Assembly (NCBI GenBank): GCA_011109175.1
Contig: RDEW01000011.1
Span: forward strand, 428,193-492,192
DNA from: Dicyema japonicum
Lineage: Eukaryota; Dicyemida; Rhombozoa; Dicyemidae
Reading direction: 5' to 3'
Length of the DNA stretch: 64,000 nucleotides
Shown here: one piece after another, positions 22,400 to 35,942 of the stretch
Layout of the letters: every line of letters begins with the position of its first letter
Position numbering within the stretch: the stretch's first letter is position 1
Made by a program: the position numbers and the translations under genes
The notes under the pieces: generated by a model
Told to the model about the DNA's origin: nothing
Seen by the model: the letters and a program-made list of their open reading frames with translations, nothing else
The model's database searches: none

Positions 22400-22560
22400 T
22401 TCTTTAAAAATGTTTAAAACTTATAAAAATGTAGTCATAATCAAATATATATTAATCAAAACTTATAAAGTCAAAATTTGGTTAATGTCGGTAAAAAGGT
22501 TAAAATTTAATTTTTTTAAATCAATAAAGTCAAAATTTTTAATTTTTCGAGTTTTTAAAT
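22400..22560 (+). repeat. Degenerate AAAGTCAA-rich subterminal repeats, left arm
   Basis: Repeated aaagtcaaaattt and taaaacttataaa motifs matching the right arm at 29325-29460. Confidence 0.5.
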
Positions 22561-22569
22561 AAAATACTA

Positions 22570-25500
22570 GCTTATGTTATGTTATCCAATTAAGTCGTGT
22601 CCGACCCTTGGAGATCTCATGAACAGTTTCCTCCACTTTCCGATCCGTCGCAATTTGAGTAGCCTTGATAAGGCATTCACGTGACGTTTTCCACCGTGGA
22701 TAGCCACCGAGTCCTCGGTCGGCCAGGTCTTCTTCTCAGTAATATTGCTCAGCATAATGGTTCTTTCCAGGAGTCAGAGCTGACAACATGCCCAAAGAAC
22801 GCCAATCTGTGTTCTACGATTCTTCCTTCTAGCGAAATGTCTGTATCCACCCTTTTGAGTACATCGGTGTTTGTTATTTTGGAAGTCCAAGGGATTCTTA
22901 GTAACCTCCTCCAGCACCACAGTTCAAAAGCTCAATTTTTGGTCTATTCGCCTTTTTCAGTATCCATGATTCTGCGCCGTATAGAAAAACCGGGAACACG
23001 ATTGCATTAACCAGTCTTAAGCAAATATTTTTGCTTTCCAAATTCTATTCATTCTTTGGAAGGTTCGTCCCATGGCAATTCGCCTCTTGATTTCCAAGCC
23101 TCCGTCACCAATTCCATTGATTAGATATCCCAGAAAGACAACATTAACGCAACTCTCTATTTTCTCATTCTCAATTTTTAGCCAATTTTTAGTTCCATTA
23201 TTAGCAGTCGTCATAATTTTGGTCTTATTGATATTTAGCAGTAAACCAAAGACGGCGCTCTCTTCTCTGAATCTTAGAATCAACTCCCTGAGGCCATCCT
23301 CTGTTTCAGCCAGTAAGGTTGTATCGTCAGCATAGCGCAAATTATTGATGTTCCTGCCTCCAATTTTAATCCCGTTATTTGATACAGTATCCAATTTAGT
23401 CATGATCATTTCGGCATAAATATTGAATAGAATGGGAGATAATAAGCATCCTTGTCTTACTCCTTTACCAATTTTGAACCAATCGGTATCTCCATACACT
23501 GTTCTAACAGTAGCTTCTTGATCCTTATAAAGAGATTTGATAAGCAATATCAGATGGGCATCGAATCCAAATTCTTTTAAAGCGGACCACAGCTTGTCAT
23601 GTATAACGGAATCAAAAGCTTTCCGATAGTCAATGAAGCACATGTATACATTCTTTTGGGATTCATGGGCTTTCTCCATAATCCACCGGACATTTGCTAT
23701 ATGGTCACGTGTGCCTCGTCCCTTCCTGAATCCTGCTTGGACATCCGGTAGAATCATTTCGGCATTTGGCATTAGACGATGTTGTATTATCTTTAGAAGT
23801 ATTTTGCTGACGTGGGGAATTAAGGCTATTGTACGATAGTTTGAACAGTCCTTGCTATCCCCTTTTTTCGGTATTGGAATAAATATAGATCTTTTCCACT
23901 CACGTGGCCAAATACCAGTTTCCCAAATTTTTTGACATAGACTGGTGATAGCTGTCACCGGTATAGCCTTCAACAATTCGCTTGAGATGTTGTCAATCCC
24001 CGGTGCCTTGTTCCCCGTTAATTGCCGTGTAGCCCACACGCATTCCTCCTCAAAGATTTTATGCCCCTCACCCAACGTTGCTTCATCAACATATATGGGT
24101 GGGCACACAGTTTCTGAATATAGTCGTTCCGTATATTCTCTCCAACGATTTCGGATGTTCTGTTGGCTAGCAATTCTAACCATCCATTGTCCTTGATTTT
24201 ACCCATCATTTTTGTAAAGGGGGTTCGTATTCTTTTTAATTGTAAATACGTATTCCTAGTGTGACCTCTCTTATAGTCATCTTCCAGTTTCTGTCGCGTA
24301 ACTTCCAGTAGTCTTCTTTATCCTTCCTGGTTGCCTTTTTGAATTCAGAGTTAAGTTTTCTTGTCTCGTCTATATTCCCAGAAACTTTAGCAGCTTTACG
24401 AGCCTCAACAATTTTTGGGGTGTTGAATAAGAGCCACTCAGATCACTTGGTAGGTGTTTTGTATTTGACATGTTTTATTGCAGCCTTCCTGATAACCAAC
24501 TGTATATCATTCCATAATTCATCAGGCATCCTTCCGTTCAAATCCAGTAATCCAATATTGTGCTTAACTTCCATTGCGTATGCTGGTGGATGTTTGAGAC
24601 ATCGAATTTCTTTACTCGGGGGTATTCCAAGTGTTACTGAATTTCGTCCTAATTTTTGCAACAAGTAGCTGGTGGTCTGTTCCACAGTCTGCCCCTGGAT
24701 ATGTTTTGACGGCTGTTATAGAGCTTTTCCAGCGTTTAGCTCACAAAAATAATCAATCTGGTTCCTAGACATTCCATTAGGCGACGTCCAAGTGTATAAT
24801 CGTCGTTTGTGCTGTTTTAACCATTTGTTAGTTATCTGAAATCCATTTTCCTGACAGAATTGGACCAATCGATCCCCAGCATTATTTCTTTTCCCCAAAC
24901 CAAAACTTCCCACAATATCCGTATGTGGCATACAGCCAACGTTTGAATTGAAATCCCCCATTATGTAGATTATGTCCTTTTTGGGTATTAGCTTTAGTGC
25001 CTCTTGAAATTCATAATAAAATTGGTCAATTTCGTCATGTTTGGCAATAGATGTTGGGGCATGCACTTGCATGACCGTAATATTCAATGGTCGTCCACGG
25101 ACGTGGATTAGTATTATCCGATCATTAAATATTCTATGACTTTCAATAGCAGGTGCAATTTTCTTTGAAGCAATGAAAGGCCACTCCGTTTCTTTTGCAT
25201 TAATGTTACCAGAATAATATATGACGAAATCATCAGAACGAAAAAAACCACTGTCGATCCAATGAAGTTCGCTTACTCCAAGCAGGTCAATATCAAACCT
25301 TCTCATTTCTCTTTTTACAACTTCTAGTTTCCCTTCGCTTAAGCCTCTTACGTTCCATGTTGCGAAATTGTGAGAAAACGAAGACTCGAGATTTGATGTT
25401 TTGCAGCAACGTTGCTTCCAATTAGATCGTAGGAGAGTTTGCTCAAGATAATTTTGGCATTTAAATACAGGGTAGGTTGCCAGGTCTTTCCCCGTCAACA
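22570..25500 (-). mobile_element. RTE/BovB-clade LINE, nearly full length
   Basis: Two long open stretches on the minus strand. Endonuclease (25498 to 24716): TWNVRGL, LLGVSELHW, IYIMGDFNSNVG, RLYTWTSPNGMSRNQIDYF, close to the craniofacial-development-2-like proteins typical of RTE elements. RT (24183 to 23017): NKAPGIDNIS, QAGFRKGRGTRDHIANVRW, FIDYRKAFDSV, GKGVRQGCLLSPILFN, catalytic LRYADDTTLLAE (YADD at about 23323-23334) and a thumb with GLLLNINKTKI. The C-terminal tail continues in shifted frames to about 22575, including LRIPWTSKI and RRRPGRPRTRWLS. The endonuclease-RT junction (24184-24715) needs two or three frame corrections. The RT frame alone is 388 codons, far better preserved than other retroelements here, so this copy is young. 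Confidence 0.92.
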
Positions 25501-25639
25501 GCTCTTATATTGGGATAAGTTTCAGAGAATGTATAAACACCACAACAACACGTGATTATTAGTACTCATATATTCTCACACTTCCATTGCCGGAGAAGAT
25601 AGCGAAAAGTAAAGGTAAAAGTCAAAAATTTTTATATAT

Positions 25640-25830
25640 TTTAATGAAGCCTGGGGACCGAGAAAGAAAAACATAAAGAGGTCATACTATTAGGTAATTC
25701 TAATCCCGCGATCAATCGTGCTTCTAAGAGAAACCTTCGACCAGGTAGCCAGTGGGAGGAATAGAACTCAGGATCATCACACCACTAAGCTACTGGTTGG
25801 TTATGTAGCTACATTGATACCTTATTTATC
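25640..25830 (-). mobile_element. tRNA-derived SINE, family 2
   Basis: The minus strand reads gtagcttagtggtgtgatga (box A) and gagttctattcctccc (box B), then a short body ending ttttctttctcggtccccag. That end resembles the 3' tails of LINEs and SINE family 4 in this window, which suggests LINE-dependent mobilisation. Confidence 0.65.
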
Positions 25831-25854
25831 ATTTTTTTAACATCCCAATACTAA

Positions 25855-26010
25855 GCTAAAACCAAACTAATTATCACGTGATCCCAATGCGTTCCAACAG
25901 TGACCTTATCTTTTCCAAATGTTCCTCCCTCGTGCCCACGCATGATCGTACAATACGGCTGACTGGATTTACGGGGCCGCATTCCCGCATTCTGGAGTCG
26001 TCTCCTTTTT
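25855..26010 (-). repeat. LINE 3'-end fragment
   Basis: The plus strand contains aattatcacgtgatcccaat and a downstream GC-rich part (ccctcgtgcccacgcatgat) resembling the LINE 3' regions at 32380-32480 and 44700-44770. Confidence 0.45.
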
Positions 26011-26375
26011 AGTACTAATTAAATTTTAAATAAAATTACTAATTTAAGTTTTTTTTCAATTATATTAAATGATTTTTAAATTTAGTTGTGAAACGTGTAG
26101 TTTATGTGTTCTTATGTGTGTTTCTCGATTGCGATGATTATAAGTTCCTCAATGAAATATGATTAGATTCACTGGGCTATGAGCAATTTTTAACAAAAAA
26201 TATTAGTGGGTGACAATTATGTTATTGAACAAAAAACTGATTAAAAGTCGTTAAACGACCTGGATTCTATAATTTTACTTATTTGGCAATTCCATGTTTA
26301 TTAATGTGTTTTTTGCCGATCGTTAACGAGTAACTTTTGTTGACAAATATCATGTTCTAATTTTATCAGTTAGAA

Positions 26376-27553
26376 CAGTGGTTCTCAACGAGGGCGAATA
26401 TTTCATTTAAAATTATTAGCGTGAGTTATAATACTTCGTGATGAGTCTTGTTAAAAAAAGTTAGAATTTATTAAGACGAATATATTTCTTTAGGATTTAT
26501 TAAAAATTCTCAGGATCCTCATAAACCGCTTTGTTTGCAATGTGGTACAGTGTTTTCCAATGAGGCAATGAAGCCATCGCACTTAATCGAATATTTAAAG
26601 CGTAAACATCTCAACTCAATTGGAAAAAAAACAGATTTTTTTTGAATTAAAAAAGAATTATGAAAATAAAAATGTTTCTGGACTATTTTGTTCATACAAA
26701 GTTGCAGTGATAATTGCAAAAACTGGTTATTTTATTTATTTTAATTTGCAGGTAATCCCCATTCGACAGGAGAGAGTGTTATTCGTCCGTGTTTGGACTC
26801 ATTTATTCACGAATTTTTACAAAAAGATTCTTCAAACATACTGAGGACCATCATAAGAAATGATACAATAAGAAGGAGAATTGATGAAATTTCTAATGAC
26901 ATGAACAATCTTTAATATTATCTCTCAGAGAACCAAAGTTTTCCGTTCAACTTGACGAATCAGTTGTCATTGATAATCAATCTATTTTGATGGCTTATGT
27001 CAGGTGACAACGATTCAAAAATTTACGAATTTCACTTAGAATTTTTGGCCGAGATTTAAAAAAAGATTTTCCGACTTGATAAATTTGAAATTTTCAGATT
27101 GGATGATTAAACTTTTGTACTCGTTCCGTATGATTGTGACGAAGAATTTCAAAAAGAATTAATTAAAATAAAAATGAAGAATTAAAATCAAATTCAAAGT
27201 GAAAACCTTACACAGTTCTGGGGATCTAAATTAACTAAGATAAAAGTCCCGAAATTATGGGAAAAAATGACTCCAATCATTTTATGTTTTCCGACTTTAT
27301 ATTGATTTACCACTCTCACCAATGCCATCGGGAAAAAGCGAAACAAAATAAATGTACAAGAAAAGGAGATATAAGGATTGCACGAAAAGAAAGGCAAATT
27401 TAGAGAATCTTTTGAATACTCATCAACCACATGGATCTCATTAAAACTATGATTTTTAAATAAAAAATATTTCTTAAATAATTTCTGTATGTGGTAATAA
27501 CTTTTTGACTTGTGAACTAAGGGGCGATTAAATAAAAAGGTTGAGAACCACTG
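26376..27553 (+). mobile_element. Small decayed hAT (ZBED5-like) with both TIRs
   Basis: Termini are cagtggttctcaac (26376) and gttgagaaccactg (to 27553). Flanking octamers are agttagaa and agctagat (6/8). Inside on the plus strand is a BED-finger remnant, KPLCLQCGTVFSNEAMKPSH, then HLNSIGKKTDFF. Later come NPHSTGESVIRPCL, NDTIRRRIDEIS and a degenerate LQLDES region. These are ZBED5-family landmarks, but frames are broken throughout. It is related to, but distinct from, the 4488-11464 element. Confidence 0.8.
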
Positions 27554-27561
27554 AGCTAGAT

Positions 27562-27795
27562 CATGCTAGTGCCGCGACTAAAAGAAGACTGCCATCAATT
27601 AGGTCTGATCTGGTGCCGTGACTAAAAGAAGACTGCCAATTATTAAGTTAGGCCTGTTGGCGTAACTAAAAGAAGAGACCCCAATTAACCCTAGTCTGTT
27701 GGCGTAACTAAAAGGAAAGGGCTCCCACCAGTTAAGTCTGGTCTGGTGCCGTGAATAAAAAAAGACTGTCATCGATTAAGTCTGGTCTGGTGCAT
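27562..27795 (+). repeat. Tandem minisatellite, about 44-bp period, five to six copies
   Basis: Units start near 27569, 27613, 27656, 27698, 27746 and 27790 and share ggtgccgtgactaaaagaag or ttggcgtaactaaaagaag, a-rich and caattaag parts. It begins within ten bases of the small hAT's right end. Confidence 0.85.
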
Positions 27796-27934
27796 CAGAG
27801 TTAAACGGTCGCAAATACCTATATGTGGAGGTTATATAAGAAAACTTAAAAATAAGGAATTATCCAACCTTAGAAAAGACTTACGATGTCTCGTGTCTAT
27901 TGATCCCGACAGCCTCATTAAACTCATTAATTAA

Positions 27935-28990
27935 TTTCCTTTATTATTTATAAACCCAAGACCACCAAAAAAGTATTAACTCGCTAAATTAAGTGATCCA
28001 GCCTCCAACATCTCTCGAATTCTTTTCGAATGCTCTGCCAGTAAACTAACAGCGTTCCTGAAGTGTCTTCTTTTATGTCTGAAGAGGAATTCTATCGAAG
28101 TGCACTTTTTTTAATGCCGATCTGAATTCCTCCGAATGAGCCGCCCTCTCCCTGAATGGGTTTCCTAGCTACTTGCACATACGTAGGAAGCCCTGGCATT
28201 TCTCAACATCGGCTCCTCTGAAAGGAGACTTGGGATGGATATGGTGTCTAATTGCATATGACGCGTGATCTTCCGTTTAATAGTTCATATGCTCGACTCT
28301 CGTAGAGGTTAGCGAATCTCCAAACAGAATAAGGCATATTCAATCGTCGGCACAATAACTTGAAGATATAGTTTGCTGATACAAGCAGTAGGTGGGAAGG
28401 GGCTCTTCTTTATGATAGCTTTTGAGACGTTCCATTTTTAAGACCCTTGGTTAACACTTCTTCCTCCATGTGACTGGAGAACTTCATAAGAGAGTCGAAT
28501 ATCAGTCCAAGGATTTTCTGGATTCGCGTATAAGAAATGAGAATGTTTCCGAGGAATACATCAAGTCCACCTTTAAATCTTCTCTCCGTAGTAAATAGGG
28601 TGAATTGAGTCTTGGATACATACAAAGACAGCAAATTCATGGATAGCCAGTCACACACCTGGTTGAGGTGTGACTGAACCACCGCCACAGCCCTGGAAGG
28701 AGATTTGTCCCTTGCAGTGATAATCAGGTCGTCCGCGTAAAATAAAAACATAGTGTCCTGATCATTGATAGTAGGTAAATCGTGTAGAAATAAGTTAAAT
28801 AAGAAAGGAGACAGAGGGAAGCCTTGTGGGACCCCATTAAGGAGTAGTCTTGATTTTGAAGTAATTTTTCCAATCCGGACTCATCCACGTCGTCAATAAA
28901 TTGCTTGAAATTTGGCCAGGCTGCTTTCTTATAGTTCGTGAAGGTAAGCTATTGAAAGTTTTTGGCGTTGAGATTACCTACATTATAATA
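27935..28990 (-). mobile_element. APE-type LINE, 5'-truncated RT plus 3' tail
   Basis: The minus strand encodes the RT catalytic FYADDLIITA, then VCDWLSMNLLSLYVSKTQF and ILISYTRIQKILGLIFD (28410-28751), upstream of a decayed thumb and C-terminus. The 3' tail contains the reverse complement of ctaaattaagtgatcc at about 27990. The 5' limit is about 28990. Confidence 0.75.
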
Positions 28991-29011
28991 TTTCACAGTT
29001 ACAAATAATAG

Positions 29012-29034
29012 ATATTTATTATTATTATTATTAA
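29012..29034 (+). repeat. (ATT)n microsatellite
   Basis: About six tandem att units. Confidence 0.8.
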
Positions 29035-29324
29035 AAGCACTTTCACAGAACTAAAGCACGTTATATTAACTAAGGTCCCGTTTGTGCCACACGTTTCGGG
29101 AGTTGCTTCACTAGGCGTCTCCATCGCCTTTATATGAGTTGTATAGTCTTATTCTTAGATTTGTTTTTATTAGTTTCGTTGACTATTTCTTCATTGGAAA
29201 AATTACTATCTAAAGACCGAAATTTTAAACCCGAAAACGTTTTGAAATACACAGTTCTGTATTTTAACAAAGATTTTGATTAGTTTTTCTTTATATTAAA
29301 AAAATTTTTTTGTAGATAAATTTA

Positions 29325-29460
29325 CCATAAAGTCAAAAAAGGTCAAAATTTTGATTTTTAAAGTCAATAAAGTCAATTTTAGATCAAAATTTTGAAATTT
29401 TAAAGTCAATAAAGTCAATTTTTAGGTCAAAATTTCCGATTTATAAAGTCAAAATAAAAA
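29325..29460 (-). repeat. Tandem 42-bp repeats at the right arm of the 22-29 kb segment
   Basis: About three units containing aaagtcaataaagtcaattt followed by a ggtcaaaatttt-like part. This is the counterpart of the left arm at 22400-22560. Confidence 0.75.
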
Positions 29461-29477
29461 ATCGCCCTACTCATGAT

Positions 29478-30099
29478 TTTCCTGGCACACCAGATCACTT
29501 TATCGATTTGTGGGAGTGTGACTTTGATTTTTATGCTTTTGTAAAATTCACATTAAGACCCATTCAGTATTTATGAGGAGTGACGAACGCTCGCTAAGCC
29601 AAATAGACACCTTTTTAGACAGCACCAAAGATATCACAAGAACACTCAATCCTGACTTTACAAAAACTTAAAAACCTGGTTTATGTAATTAGGCAAAAGT
29701 GCTTAAATTAATTAGGACCTGATTGGCCATATGGCGCCATGTAGTGCTATATGACTAGTTTGTCAAAAATTATTTTTCTTTCCTCCGATAGCGTCATTGG
29801 ATCTACCTTAATGGAAAGACTCCCAATGCCTGGCCAGCATCAAGAGGATCCAACTATTCTTTCCCCGGAGGACAATGTCGTTACCTGATGAGAAGTTCTA
29901 GAACGCTGGAACGAGTCAGGATCAAGAAGTTAGTAAGTTTGGTTACCCTTGGTCTTTGCAATAATTTTAATTTAATTTTACGTCGTATCTTTTCGGAAAA
30001 TTAAAAAAAATTGGGGACCCCATCTTAAAGCGCTGTTTATCTGTATTTTTGTGGTAATTAGTTCTTCATATGACTCGGTTGTAAGTTCATTAATGTCTC
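29478..30099. other. Unassigned region
   Basis: No gene recognised. Short open fragments only. Confidence 0.35.
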
Positions 30100-31678
30100 C
30101 AATAAAATTTTCTTTTTCCAGGGAATAATGCTAGGATTTCTAAAAAAGTAAATGTGTCAGCAAAATTTTACCAAGCTTCCTTATTAACAGGCTTCAATAA
30201 ACCGAAACTTCAAAATCCGCAATCCGAAAGACATTTATTAAAAAATTCGGTACTGAAGATATCATCATTTCAAATGCTAAGGTATTTGATGAAAAAGTCG
30301 TATCAATGATCTGGAATTTAGTAAAGGCTACACAGACTTAAAGGAAGATTTAATCTTCACGGAAAAACCAAAAATTTTAACACAAGATGAAATTAATTTG
30401 AATAGAAAATTATGATTGATAAGTTAAAAGAAGTTGACCCTGACGTATTGCTAAACATGGATGAAACTGGAATCTTTTTTTCAATCTTTCCTTTCTAGAA
30501 CAATTTCATATAAAAATAATAGCATAAACAATCAAATGTGAGAATTACTATCACTATAGCTAAAGCAACCGGAATAATGAAACTAAACCTTTTGTTATTT
30601 GGCAAGTCAAAGACCGAGATGTATAAAGATTTTGACTTAGAAAATTATTTACTATGCAAATGAAAGGGTTTAAATGACAAGATAACTTTTTAATGTTTTC
30701 ATCAGCGGCAGAACAGGCTCCATTCCTAATATGAATTAAAATATCAAGAAAAAATGTTATTTTCACTGATATTATTTTTACTGATAACGAAATTTTTTGA
30801 AAATTAAAATTTTATTCCTTCCAAAAAACATAACTGCTCAACTTCAACCAAAGAATTCAGGCATAATCAAAAACTTTAATCATTATTGTGAAAAAGCTTA
30901 TTTTGGATTATTATATGGAAGTTTGGCCATATTCTCAGATTGGAACAAGACACGCCAGCAAACGTCGTCATGGAAGAATACTTGGATACGTCAGGGGAGA
31001 AGTTCAGAGGTCGTCCAAGAATAACTCTTCCGGAAGTCCTTAATGGTGACCTGAGATCAGTAACCAGACTACTAAAGGACGGTGAAGACCTTAGTAGTCT
31101 GCGGCACTTGGCATCGGACAGGAGGGGATGGGAAAGGCTAATTAAGAGGATTGTTCAGACGCGGCACGAATAGAATTATAGTTTATATGATTCTATGTAG
31201 TTGCTTATAATAATAATATATGGAAGTTCTTGAAGTTCTTGATTTGGAAAAGAAATTTTGTGAATTTACGGAAGGTCATAATTATGATGTTTCACGCATA
31301 AAGTAAAGAAGACACAATAAAATTGTTTCAAAAGGATATTTGCTAATGAAAATATCATGCAAGATCCTGCTTTGAGTGAGTACGTCGACGAGGAAATTAT
31401 TGGTGCTGAAAATGGAGAAAAGTGAAAGGTTTTCACTTTTGAATTTGATTTTGAGTTTTTGATTTTTCAATTCAATTAATTATTTTTGAAATTCTTCGTC
31501 ACAATCATACGGAACTGATACAAAATGATTAATCATCCAATATGAAAATTTCAAATTTATCAAATCGGAAAATTTTTTTAAAATAAATATTAATTACAAT
31601 GAAATTAGTATATTTATATCCTTCACAATCCGAAAGGCATCCAATTTTTTTTGTTCAGATTAATGAGGGTTTACTGTA
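30100..31678 (+). mobile_element. Decayed pogo/Tigger-type DNA transposon, interrupted by a LINE
   Basis: Plus-strand fragments follow a DDE transposase of the pogo/Tigger class: the DNA-binding region (KFYQASLLTGFNKPKL), NMDETGIFF (first catalytic Asp), then LFLPKNITAQLQPKNSGIIKN...Y (family PPNTTSLLQPLDQGVI). After an insertion at 30924-31216 a C-terminal part follows. The right terminus gagggtttactgta (to about 31677) fits a Tigger-like TIR with a TA target. The left TIR was not found. Many stops; inactive. Confidence 0.7.
30924..31216 (+). mobile_element. 5'-truncated LINE insertion with exact 12-bp target duplication
   Basis: Flanked by tatatggaagtt at 30912-30923 and 31217-31228. It encodes a LINE C-terminus (GRPRITLPEVLNGDL...ASDRRGWERLIKRI, stop) and ends in a TAATAATA tail. 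Clean duplications mark target-primed insertion into the pogo transposase. Confidence 0.85.
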
Positions 31679-31924
31679 ATTAATTAGCGGCACAAAACCA
31701 CTAATTTCCGGAACAAAGTCTACACCAAATTTGTCGGGATCACTTTGTTTGTTTTTTCGGCTTAGCGGTGATCTTGGAATAAACTTTAAATTCATTTAAA
31801 GTACGAGAGCGTGACTTTACTTAGCAGCCCTATAGTTCAAATTTCTAAAGTTAATCAAAGTATGAATTCAAAAATACAGTACAACCCAGATCCAATAAAA
31901 CCCAGCTTGGGGTACCTTTTATAT

Positions 31925-32265
31925 ATGGGGGACTTTTTTATTTATTTATTAACCCCGGATACACCGAGAAAGAAGTTAAAGTAAACAACTAATTAAGTGT
32001 ATCTAGTTTCCACTTCCACAGAAACAGAGTCCATACGGAATCAGCATAAAAGGTAAGACGTCCATTACATGCAGTTGTGGAAACCCCTCCACTGAAGTGG
32101 GGAAGAGCAAATGATCCTTTTTCGTGCCAGCCTGGCACTGGGCGTCACCTAGACAGGTGGATCACATGACGACACTCTATTAGGAAGAGAGAGGAGGAAC
32201 AGACAAGCAAGCGGAAAACTTCAGCCAATTAACCACGCAGCACCACGCGGAAACCTATAAAGGTC
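31925..32265 (-). mobile_element. SINE-like family 4 copy
   Basis: The plus strand shows the tail first (ttaaccccggatacaccgag, then ttaagtgtatc), followed by the core tgcagttgtggaaacccctc, gcctggcactgggcgtcacc and acaagcaagcggaaaactt. About 90% similar by eye to the copy at 44815-45125. Confidence 0.8.
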
Positions 32266-32329
32266 TTTTATGATAGTTTATTTAATTTCCGACCAATAGA
32301 ATAATAAATAAAAATCATCGAACCCGCTT

Positions 32330-33130
32330 ATTTAATTTTTTTTAATTTAAAAACCAAGAATCGCCGACAAAAACGAAGGAAGGTAGGGGCCGTCAGGTGA
32401 TCCCGGTCCCCTTGAGCAGCAGCCTCATCTTTCCTCGGTGTTCATCCCGAGTGCCGACGCACTTCTTGTATGGACGATCACTTTCCGGAAGGTTGGGGGT
32501 TTTGGCTGAGCTCTCGTTCTCCTCAGAGTTCCTCGAAAGAGGTTGGTTTTAATGAGGAGGAGGATCTTTGTAGGGTTTTCGTTGCTGTCTCTTGGAAAGA
32601 GTTTAATTTTTTAGGTTGGTGAGGGATATGTTAGTACCCCATGCCGCACAGCAGTAACTGATTGGCGGAAGTACATTAATACTAGAGATGATCTATTGTT
32701 GGGTGGAATCATTTCTTGTAGTATCCAAGTAGCGTTTTTACGAAGTTTAATTTTTGCTGGGAAGAGGAGATTATGTCGCTCACATGTTTGCTGAAGGTAA
32801 TTAGTGGGTCATATGTCACCCCCAGTATTTTGGTTGAATTTGTGGAGGGAATTGTTATTCCATTTAGGGTCAATGGAGGAGCCGAGTTATTCAACCTTCT
32901 GTTGGAAGTAAAGATCATAGAGCACGACTTTTCAGGACTTGTGTGTAGTTGGTCCCTCGTTAGTCAACAGTTTAGGGTATCCAGTGAATCTTATAAGCGG
33001 GTACTCTGTTCTCAGGATTAAGTCGTAAGCAAGGAATAGGGTATCGTCGCAGCTGTAGGAAGGCATGTCGCCCATGAGTAGGTTGAATAGAATGGGAGAG
33101 AGGGGGATCCTTGCGGGACCCGATCAGGGA
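32330..33130 (-). mobile_element. APE-type LINE fragment (RT palm end and thumb)
   Basis: The minus strand has a fragment after the catalytic motif: MIFTSNRRLNNSAP, LTLNGITIPSTNSTKILGVT, FSKHVSDIIS (32709-32918). Upstream, shifted frames include the end of the palm (FNLLMGD). The 3' UTR (32330-32490) is repeated in reverse orientation at 44640-44815. Confidence 0.7.
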
Positions 33131-33194
33131 ATTTTTATTAAATAAAAAATTTATTTATTATTCTATTCTAAATTATAGCGACCCATTTTTAAAC
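33131..33194. other. AT-rich junction
   Basis: A/T homopolymer runs between LINE and pogo remnants. Confidence 0.3.
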
Positions 33195-33500
33195 CATGCC
33201 AAAAAAGCTTTATTTTGCCTTGAAGCAAAAATTTTATGGAGCCTTAGCAAGTAACTCTACGTCCGAAAGAGAAATATCTTGAAGTTGGGAAAGGAACAGT
33301 ATCTAGAATCAAATTTTTGAATTTTTCATAAACCTGAGGCAAGATGACCAAGTTTAATATGGAAGATTTTTTTAATTGTGTGAAACTTGCCTTTTCATTA
33401 AGAAGAATTCAAATAAATCATTTGTCACTAAAAATGAAAATGTTAATGGATAAATTATTTTACTCTGTATTTGGGGCTCTTTTCTATTGTGGCAGGGGTT
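33195..33500 (+). pseudogene. Possible N-terminus of a pogo-like transposase (psq-type HTH)
   Basis: The start region MPKKLYFALKQKFYG is followed after a frame change by EVGKGTVSRIK, resembling the helix-turn-helix of pogo/CENP-B-type proteins (GVGKSTVSRI). No catalytic region follows. Confidence 0.4.
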
Positions 33501-33559
33501 GAATATTCATTTTTAATTAATTTTCAAAATTATGAAAATTATTATATAAAGGAATATCA

Positions 33560-33760
33560 AAAGAATATAACCAACAAAGAAAGGAAGAAAGGGAAACACC
33601 CCATGCAATGATATGACGAAGTAGGAGAATAGAATGGTTCTTTTTCATGCCCATTGCCATTGGGCGTCACCACATTATGAGACAACATGATAGCAACATT
33701 GTGTATGTACAAGGGCAGAAGTTTCAGAGCAGCGATGGGAACATAGTGCAGGATGAAAAT
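33560..33760 (-). repeat. Diverged relative of SINE family 4
   Basis: Shares the order atggttctttttcatgccc...ttgggcgtcacc...acatgatagc with the family core, but at low similarity. Confidence 0.4.
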
Positions 33761-34076
33761 TAGAAAGAGGATAAGATGAACCTGAATGCTATTACTTTTT
33801 CTCGTGTTTTATTGAGCTATGTAAAAAGATAAAATCAAACTAGAATACTTGCCTTAGTCCTGTCAATATAGGATCCACCACAGCGGTGAAGCTTTGCGTT
33901 TTATTAAAATTGCTGCCATGAGGCCTTGATTGTTTCGCAGTTTTACCCCCTACAGTCATCTGTAACAATAAAAAATTCATTTTAATGAGACTATGGCTAA
34001 TCAAAGATATAATTAATCTTAAAATTCATCTCAACTTAAAAAATAAAAACCATAAAATAATAAAAAGTAAGAACGA
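33761..34076. other. 3' flank of the Polo-like kinase gene
   Basis: No gene recognised. Confidence 0.35.

Positions 34077-35942
<1,866 letters not shown>

Larger units (their letters stand above)
22362..29469. mobile_element. 7.1-kb segment bounded by hAT-like termini TAGGGCGATTTTT and an 8-bp duplication
   Basis: The left end at 22362 reads tagggcgattttt and the right end at 29469 is its exact reverse complement, both facing outward. Flanks are ctcattat (22354-22361) and ctcatgat (29470-29477), 7 of 8 identical, the hAT target length. Just inside each end lie diverged runs of a motif built from aaagtcaa and ggtcaaaat. The interior contains an RTE LINE, a smaller hAT (26376-27553), a minisatellite and LINE debris. 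No transposase matching these particular termini was recognised. Confidence 0.65.

Noticed and set aside
23072-24196. Several plus-strand ORFs
   Set aside because: All are antisense to the 388-codon RT.
29470-29580. Short open stretch containing PGTPDHFIDLWECDFDF
   Set aside because: Too short, no family match, no micro-intron neighbours.
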